From Chrysomallon squamiferum (lineage: Eukaryota > Mollusca > Gastropoda > Neomphalida > Peltospiridae), in assembly GCA_012295275.1 (NCBI GenBank), contig CM022672.1, positions 19,797,394 through 19,861,393 of the forward strand: a DNA stretch of 64,000 bases, given 5' to 3'. Position numbers and translations under genes: made by a program. Below are positions 56,437 through 64,000 of the stretch, one piece after another (positions within the stretch are counted from its first letter, which is position 1; each line of letters starts with the position of its first letter). Under the pieces are notes generated by a model that was not told where the DNA came from, did no database searches, and saw nothing but the letters and a program-made list of their open reading frames with translations.

Positions 56437-56440
<4 letters not shown>
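55515..56440. other. CATA and CA/CCA microsatellite region
   Basis: It contains a CATA array with CATG/CATT variants (55768-55950) and a CA-CCA-CA array (56101-56157). No gene is seen. Confidence 0.6.

Positions 56441-56518
<78 letters not shown>
56441..56518. repeat. (AC)n microsatellite, about 78 bp
   Basis: A pure AC dinucleotide run. Confidence 0.97.
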
Positions 56519-56529
<11 letters not shown>

Positions 56530-56993
56530 ACACACAAACCAACCACAAAAAAGATAAGAAGTAAAAATAAATGAAAATAAATAAAGAAAAACAAAAAAGC
56601 CTTAATAACAAAAAAAATATTACCAGATAAACAAAAATAGTCGATATTATTATTCTTATTATTATTCGATGCTCAGTCATATCGATTACGAGTTGTTCTC
56701 CAAAATAATTAATTTGATTGTTTGTTGGGTTTTTTTTAAAAGGAAAAGGTTTATATATAATTTTTAAAAATTGCGTCGTTCAGTTCCTGTACTGCACAGT
56801 CCATGCTCTATTTCGGTTTCAAACGCAATATTATGTAAAGCAAAATTGTTAAGCAGACAATGCTTATTATAAATTTTATAACGAGCATATTATGTTTTAT
56901 TTACATCAATCAATGAACTCAATATGTTTTAGGAGAAAACAGATATTTAAAGTTTCTCATAGCCCTGGCCTATTTACGTTTTGTGACTGTTCT

Positions 56994-57036
<43 letters not shown>

Positions 57037-58294
57037 CATGTGATTGCTCTTGTTGTTAATCCGGATTTTTGAGTGTTTCTTGATGTTCTAAATATTGAAC
57101 AAATTTTTAGTTTACAATTACATTGCCTCAAAAATGTCGATAAAGATTTTCCAGCAGAAGAAAAAGGAAAAGGTTTCCGCTGTGTGATTCATTATTATTT
57201 TTAGATGACTAGCAAAGCGTCATACAAAGAACAGTTCAAATTCGATAAAAACGAATAAACTACTGGGTATCATACAAACAAATTTGCATACGAATGGTAT
57301 CTATAAAACTGTAATGTTATATAATGCAAATTTATTTTAAATATCATATATACCCTGTACCTTGATATTCTGTAGTTTAATTTTTGTCTGTTTTTATTTT
57401 TTTATTTTTTATTTTTTGTTTTTTGTTTTTGCTTTAAGAAATATTAAGTGATAAGGGAGAATCAAATTAGGACTAAGGTGGTTTTGAGTTTCACAGACAC
57501 ACTCGCACACATGCACATATACATCATACACACATACATCCATACACAGATACAAATATACATACGTACTTACTTACATAGACATACGTACATAAATAAG
57601 CCTTTTGTAGTCTTTTTGTTGTATTTTATTATTGTTTTGGCTTTTCTTTTTTTCTTTTCTTTTTTTTCCCCCACAAAAGACACCAACCCCTATAATAATA
57701 AAATTAAATTAACTTTAAATTTGCTACATTACTAGAAATGAATCAATATATATATATATATATTATTATTATTTTTTTTTTTTTTAATGATATTTTAATA
57801 TTGATTAATAGCAGTTAGCTTTCAGAGACGATGATACTGAGAATGGAAAACCACTGTCGTCATTATCTGAGCTACTCCTTTTGTTTTCAAATAACAGGAA
57901 ATCTCACAAAAATCACTTTCTAATAAACAATGAACTGGGCACACCAAACCGCAGTCTTTTAAAATTCAAACTGTGCTTTACCGTTGAGATACTGCCAGCT
58001 GTGGATACACTGTAGAATATTTATTAAATATAAATTTAAATATGAAACCAGAAGTCGATATAAATTGAAGTATAGTGTGTCTGGAATACATTATAATTTA
58101 ATTATGTCTCGGTGCAAAAAGAAATTAAGCTGTCAAAGAAAACAAGATTTAAGGATATTAACAACCAACACCGAAACCGCAACCAGTTAATAAAAACTAA
58201 TAATATCTGGCAGAATATTACAAGAATTGAATTACTCTGATTGTGTGATTTCATTTTAATATACAGACTGGTAAATAGCCATATCTTGTTTTTG

Positions 58295-58357
<63 letters not shown>

Positions 58358-60256
58358 ATATATGTAAATATAGCAAAACGCATTGTTTGTGATTTAATTA
58401 TTTATTTTAATTATTATTTCGCCAAATTTCTAAATAGTTAATGAGTTGAACTGAAATAAATGTTTCTGTGTTTCAAGTTTATTTTTTTAAATAGTTTATA
58501 TATCTTTATTTTTCGTTTGTTATAATTAATTTTACTAACTGATGTTACTGATATAATCCAGATATTTTCAATGTTATTTCATTTTATATGTACAACATCA
58601 GCTAATTGGAAGAGAGAACGAGATAAAGTAATAAATTTAGTAGTTGTTGTCAATGATAAAAGTAATAATAGAGTTAATAGTTAACGTCGTTGTAGTAGTA
58701 GCAGAGGCAGTGGTAGTAAAGATAGTAGTAACAGTAGTATTAGTATGAGTAGTAGTAGTAGTATGGAAAAGAGGGACTGGAGAGAAAGAACGAAGGAGAA
58801 ATAAAAATTATAATAGTTTTTAAAATTGCCTCTATGTGTACATAACAGTCTCATGGTCAATTTCTACAGCAAATTTAAATCACAGACGTTTTAAGCCTAC
58901 AAATAACTGTAAGTCTGGTCTTTCATTTCACGCACTATCGGCCACATTTCCTCTCGCTTATCAAACCTTACAAGCAAACGCGTTTCGTGACAAAACATCT
59001 GCGTTATTTAAGAACAAACAGTGTAAGCTTTCAGCTGACAAACAAATTCACCCGTCGTTACTACATCCCTTTTAAATACTCGACTGTTTATTGAAACTGA
59101 TAACTTTATATCTCTCTAGGTAGGAGGTATATTACGTTCATTATACGCCAGAATGTCATGATTATACTGTAATTATCCTATAACGTTTTCGTTTTCTTTT
59201 TTTTTCGCCCTGTTTTCTTTTTTTATTTATTTTACTCCCTTACACTGGTATAAAATATATAGTGGTAATAAATGATCGGCTATTTGTGGAAGACACGAAC
59301 ATCTTAATAAGAATCATCTGCTGTTGATTTCTTCTTCTGTTTTATTACTAACTTTTCACGAAAACGGCTCAGGTATCCGTAACCATCGATAACGTAGAGT
59401 TTTCCGATATCAGCGACCTATTGTTTTTGTTGTTGTTGTTGTTGTTGTTTTTTTTTTCAGATCAACATAACAAAAATAACAACAACAACAACAAAAACGT
59501 CTTGAAATTTACTGGAATGTCATGTGTGATCTTTATCAGATATCTTGTAAGCCCCGTGTCCAAAACGGATTACACAATCAAGTTTAATTCTATAAAAGTT
59601 GACACAGCAAGACGTATAAAATGTCAAACGATTATAATGATCGGTGGCTAAACACGCAGCTAGCAGTGCAAAACCGTGCTGCGACTTGCTTCCTTTGTCA
59701 GAAATACTTTATTGTGTAGACCACAAATGGACAATTTAGTAAAGATAATATTGACTGTCAATATACTCTCAGGTGAAACAGGATTTTATTTTTCGGCCCC
59801 CCGTTCTTCTTTGTAGTCATTGATGTGTGCTTATATATTTATAAGTGACCACAGCTAAAAGTGGTACCCCCTGGTTTACACTGAGTGGTAGTCTGACTAC
59901 AATAGTTCTTCTCACTATTTCTTCGGGTGTGGAATACAAGAGATATGAAACTGGGCGTTTTGTGACAAATGAGCTGTGACAGGCTGTGATCTGACTGTAC
60001 AGCGTCTAGCTGCTGTGACATTTATTTTCGAGTGTTTTCTTTATTCGAGTTAAACAGGAAGCATTAGCTCCGTTGAGTAACTGAGTTTTTTTTTTTTTTG
60101 CATATATCGCCTGGTTCTGGTGTTATGCTCTGAATATGTGATTTTTTTAATTGTTTTTGTCGCTTAAAGGAAAACTGGCACGGATATCTTATATTTTATT
60201 TCTACTTTAAGTGGTGAGCTGTACATAAAAACATTTTGTTTGGCTCCTTCGCGTGA
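56519..60256. other. AT-rich DNA upstream of the orphan gene, no exon assigned
   Basis: Poly-T (57000-57032), TA and TTA patches (57750-57786), a (CT)n run of 53 bp (58301-58353), a TAG run (58690-58765) and a TTG-T-CAG stretch (59421-59460). Open segments at 58836-59075 and 59839-60021 begin at non-ATG codons and are not recognised. Upstream exons of the gene at 60368 could lie here. Confidence 0.45.
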
Positions 60257-60367
60257 AAAAACAAATTTATTTTACACCATATATTGGATATCAGTAACAG
60301 ATGCATAATTTGTAAAACAAAACTACCAACATTTAAGAGAGAATTCTTTAGCCTGAATACGTCACAA

Positions 60368-61069
60368 ATGGATGAAGGACGAATTGGATTCGTAAAGCGA
60401 CAGGAGGACAAGCACAGGAAATTCGCCTGCATCCTCAACGACATCATCAGAAGTCAGGACGCCGAGTATCAGAACATTCTAAAGAGAGAGAGACACGAGA
60501 TGACGTTCAAGTATTTCAAGAACTCCTTGCACGTCAAGCAGTCGCTGGCGAGACAGAACATTCTTCAGAAATGTCTGGCGATGAGGAGGCGAGCTGCCTC
60601 CGACGAGCCGAGGATTCAGATGTTTGGCCAATATGGCGGCATGCCGCTTCACGGTTTCCACAGGGACGTGGAACAGTACATTAAGGAGATGCATCCAAAG
60701 ATGAGGCGGTTGAGGAAGGTGCAGAAAATGCTGAGGAAATCCAAAGAAGAAGGAGCTATTCTAGACGAAAGCGCAACGGTGGAAAAAATCGAAGATTTCT
60801 TTGGCAAACTCACGAATGATTTATTTAATGTCAAGAAAACGCAAGTCAATCATCCTCAGGATGGTGATGATGAATCTGAATCTCGAGAGGTGAATTCTGA
60901 AACAATAAAAAGTCGTGACTACGAGGCCAGGATTGCAAAACGAGGACTCAGCAGACATTATGTCTCTGAAAGAAATGACGAAACAGACGGAACTAAGACC
61001 AAACTAAACAGTCGTTCAGCTCTAGTGTTACCACCCATTTCCTCATCAAAAGCGTTAGTTCAGCACTGA
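60368..61069 (+). CDS. Orphan basic, helix-rich protein (233 residues)
   Basis: A long uninterrupted frame with locally raised GC and no simple repeats. I chose the ATG at 60368 because it is the first in-frame ATG; the frame is open back to 60257 but only through non-ATG codons. A weak acceptor (TTCTTTAG at 60344-60351) may make this a terminal coding exon. The protein is rich in Lys, Arg and Glu. Residues 8-75 look helical. A QMFGQYGGMPLHGF turn at 84-97 is followed by a very basic helix (KMRRLRKVQKMLRKSKEE, 111-128). An acidic patch (DGDDESESRE) lies at 155-164. The C-terminus ends LPPISSSKALVQH. I recognise no named domain. A structural, ciliary or nucleic-acid-binding role is possible but not shown. 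Confidence 0.75.
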   Translation: MDEGRIGFVKRQEDKHRKFACILNDIIRSQDAEYQNILKRERHEMTFKYFKNSLHVKQSLARQNILQKCLAMRRRAASDEPRIQMFGQYGGMPLHGFHRDVEQYIKEMHPKMRRLRKVQKMLRKSKEEGAILDESATVEKIEDFFGKLTNDLFNVKKTQVNHPQDGDDESESREVNSETIKSRDYEARIAKRGLSRHYVSERNDETDGTKTKLNSRSALVLPPISSSKALVQH

Positions 61070-61367
61070 CGTGTGTTCTACTGTGTGTCCGCACTTCTTC
61101 CTGTTTTTATACATATCAGTTTACATTGTTATTTGTGCTTTCAGATTTCAGAAGCAAACTGACAAAGACGTCTGCAGTTTTCTTCGTGGCGAAATCAAAT
61201 TCGCGAGAGGTATAAATATGGTGAAAGTGATGTACTGAGAACTGAATATATATATTATGTATTTATGACCATACTCAATGCAAAATATTAAAATTTCTTT
61301 GATAATTTAATCATTATTGTTGCAAATGATAAAAGTATGGCCATGATAAAATATTCGATTATACCCC

Positions 61368-61373
61368 AATAAA
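61368..61373 (+). promoter_or_regulatory. AATAAA polyadenylation signal
   Basis: A canonical hexamer lies 299 bp after the stop codon of the orphan gene. It would give a short 3'-UTR ending before the inverted repeat. Confidence 0.4.
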
Positions 61374-61582
61374 AGGAGTAAGAGATTCCAGGATTAAATC
61401 TCCTACGTTCGATCACTGGACAATATTACGATTCACCTTCTCTCCTGTACATGAAGAGTACATCAAAAATGTGATGTTGCCAATCGGTAAGAGTAACACA
61501 TAAAGTCCACTGAAATTATGATTTAAAAAATCACTTAAGACCTAATAATTATAAAATTAATAATATAATATGCTATATGTGA

Positions 61583-61586
<4 letters not shown>

Positions 61587-61640
<54 letters not shown>

Positions 61641-61743
61641 TGTTAGTGTGTTTAAGGTAGAAAGTTTTTCTAAAACGCATGTTTTTAAAATTATTTTGGG
61701 TATATAGTTTTGTTTCCTATAAATGAAATAAAATTTCGTGGAA

Positions 61744-61817
<74 letters not shown>

Positions 61818-62910
61818 TATTATTATTATTATTATTATTAACATGGAAAGATTAAATATCCGAAACGTATTTTAAAATTAATTGACTGTCATTTGGTAAC
61901 TTTAAAAACATCATTCTTTACTAACAATAAAGTATGACAAAAAATATCAGTTTCAACATCGATTATCGCTCAGGCAGTATGGGCTGCGAGAGTCATACCA
62001 GGCTGATTTTAAGCCCTATCATTTACATATACATACAAAGTCACTAATTATTAAAATTTGATGCGGTCTTCTTAATATACTTCCTCATTATTTTCTGTCG
62101 ACAGGTGAGTCTAAGATTTCAAGCCAAAGCGGAGAACTAGACTTAAGACCCCTAACATATCTGTCTGTCTGGATCCGCCATTGCGTTTATGAGTTCTCAC
62201 GAAAGAAGTTAATTGAATGTAACATGCCAATCCCTTATAACTAGAGGTGGCGTGAACATTCTTCTTTACGTTCTAGATCAGGTTAGACTAGGCTGTTGTA
62301 GGATCGCATTTCAGCCGTTTTTAAACCGAGCACTGTTTACACGAATACAATACGCTTAATTTAATAAGTGTCTGCACTGATTCGTTGGAGGTACTCCTGT
62401 TAAAGGATGGTTGTGGAAAATTATATTTTCTTGACATTTTTCATTAAAACACATCATAAAGATTAGAAGAGCTTCGGGGTCGACGTGTATCGAGATAAAA
62501 GTGAAACGAAATTAACGGAAGAATATGTTTACTGACACCTTTACCCAGTCGTACTCTTTTTTTTTTTTTGTTGTTATTTAATGGTGGATTGGCAGAGATC
62601 ACTCGGTGTCTTTGTTCCATCGGCCTCTCCTATCTTTTAGCAGCAAAATATCTAAAATATGTACCTTCCCTTAGAATGGGAATAACAGTCAATGGGAACC
62701 GGCAGAGGACTGAAATAGGAAATGATTACTGCACAACTATCAACATTTAATATACACGCACACAGCCTGAGCTATAATCGATGTTGAAACTGATACTTTA
62801 TGTCATACTTTATTGTTAGTAAAGGATGATGTATTTAAAGTTACCAAAAGACAGTGATGTGATTATAAATTGCATTTCAGATATTTAATCTTTCCTTGTT
62901 AATAATAATC

Positions 62911-62973
<63 letters not shown>

Positions 62974-63076
62974 GGCACGAAATTTTATTTCATTCAGAGG
63001 AAATAAAACTAGATAATCAAAATAGTTCTTAAAAAATGCCTTTTAGAAAACTTTCTACCTTAAACACGCACACACA

Positions 63077-63110
<34 letters not shown>
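61587..63110. repeat. Large inverted repeat (arms about 389 and 346 bp, spacer about 790 bp)
   Basis: The left arm is 61587-61975 and the right arm 62765-63110. Read inward, both arms have the same order: a (GT)n run, a TTTAAGGTAGAAAG block, an ATGAAATAAAATTTCGTG-like block, a (TTA)n run, a GGAAAGATTAAATATC block, TTACTAACAATAAAGTATGA and a CAACATCGATTATMGCTCAGGC block. By eye, non-microsatellite parts match at roughly 80%. Length differences come mainly from the TTA and GT runs. The spacer holds no recognised gene. No terminal target duplication is evident because both outer ends lie in simple repeats. Confidence 0.88.
61976..62764. other. Spacer (loop) of the inverted repeat
   Basis: Unique, repeat-poor sequence with one poly-T (62560-62570). 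Short frames (for example 62568-62750, non-ATG start) are not recognised. It could be the interior of a foldback element. Confidence 0.5.
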
Positions 63111-63134
<24 letters not shown>

Positions 63135-63482
63135 TAAACTTAATTATTGTCAATGTACATATCTGTGAATATGTATGTATGTATTTATGTGTGTATGTGG
63201 GTAGAAATGTATGAATGTATATATATATTTATATCTGTTTGTATGTATGTATGTATGTTTGCTTATATGTATGTATGAATACTATATAACCTGAAATGTA
63301 ACTCAATTTATACAAATGATAAATGCATATGGTTATAATTTTTTTTTTTTTTTGTTTGGTGCATATTTATCAGAAAAAAAAATATAAATATATAAATAAT
63401 TAGCTAATAAAATATGAAAAAAAAATGTAACTGTAGTTATATTTGTTACAATCCATCATCAAAACAAAGTAATAAATCTTTA

Positions 63483-63516
<34 letters not shown>

Positions 63517-63529
63517 TTTTCAATTTTTT

Positions 63530-63563
<34 letters not shown>

Positions 63564-64000
63564 TTCTTTAAAATGTACATCTTATCTGTACGATATCTGA
63601 TAAATTTCTTGGAATGTTGTCAGTCATATTAATTTTTCTCTAGAACTAAGACACGCATCACCTAAGTTAACGATCACGGCGTAGACTCATTGCTGGTTTT
63701 GTATTTGTCATAAATACACATTTCATGTCAGTAAATAGACTCGAGTAGACTTATACAGATATTTAATATATTCTACAAACACTGAGATCGTGAGTAAGAT
63801 CACTGCTTCTGGTTTAGCTTAAACGAGAGTCCGATTTCGATTTATACCTTCAAAAAAAAATATATATATAATAAAAAATTAAACAAAATTAAATTGTTTT
63901 CTAGCGCTGAGCGACTGATCGATTTAGAATAGTTAACTGCAATTTAGTAAATGTATTTTGTTTTTTTGGTTAATTTAATTTTTTTGGTTGAGGAGTTTAT
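63111..64000. other. AT-rich repeat DNA to the window edge
   Basis: A TA run (63111-63135), GTAT patches (63172-63280) and a near-continuous poly-T tract of about 80 bp (63485-63562). The last 350 bp are unique, without recognisable features. Confidence 0.55.

Noticed and set aside
59421-59460. Polypyrimidine-CAG that looks like a strong splice acceptor
   Set aside because: It is a TTG/poly-T simple repeat, and the sequence after it has no sustained coding frame.
60284-60367. Upstream in-frame extension of the orphan protein
   Set aside because: It begins at TTG, not ATG; the first ATG is at 60368 and a possible splice acceptor lies between.

Overview
The window looks like gene-poor, AT-rich metazoan nuclear DNA, saturated with simple repeats. 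Long (CT)n, (TTA)n, (GT)n and (GTAT)n arrays dominate, and the coding exon I recognise is bounded by consensus GT-AG splice sites. The receptor in that exon is closest to the leucokinin/lymnokinin receptor family, and the repeat texture matches cephalopod genomes. A mollusc, most likely an octopod, is my best inference, but nothing here proves the species.

Genes. (1) On the minus strand, 19411-20199 is the first coding exon of a class A neuropeptide GPCR. It carries the N-terminus and TM1 to TM5, then a perfect GTAAGT donor, and there is an acceptor just 5' of the ATG. TM6, TM7 and the tail must lie on later exons toward or beyond the left edge; I could not find them. (2) On the plus strand, 60368-61069 is a 233-residue orphan protein, basic and helix-rich, in one uninterrupted exon with an AATAAA signal 300 bp downstream. 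A few short GC-richer ORFs (9.9, 27.3, 37.6, 39.1, 43.1 kb) are given as low-confidence candidates.

Mobile DNA. A 273-bp non-autonomous hAT-type element (14078-14350) has short terminal inverted repeats and a perfect 8-bp target duplication. A 710-bp internally deleted Tigger/pogo element (54805-55514) keeps a decayed helix-turn-helix segment of its transposase. Three same-orientation copies of a short SINE-like repeat (7.1, 14.7, 24.4 kb) each abut a GTAT/CATA microsatellite.

Structured repeats. A 15-bp minisatellite lies at 2.6-3.3 kb. A 30-bp minisatellite with exact 150-bp and 90-bp higher-order duplications lies at 41.6-42.4 kb. Degenerate ~30- and ~45-bp arrays lie at 21.4-22.1 and 33.5-33.8 kb. 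A ~1.5-kb inverted repeat at 61.6-63.1 kb contains microsatellites at mirrored positions in both arms. Twelve CT/AG arrays include two head-to-head pairs able to form long duplexes. By contrast, 45.0-46.65 kb is almost free of simple repeats and holds homeodomain-like motifs, making it a candidate regulatory block.

The two genes show no obvious functional link. The rest is intron or intergenic sequence. No rRNA, confident tRNA, CRISPR array or prokaryotic feature was seen.
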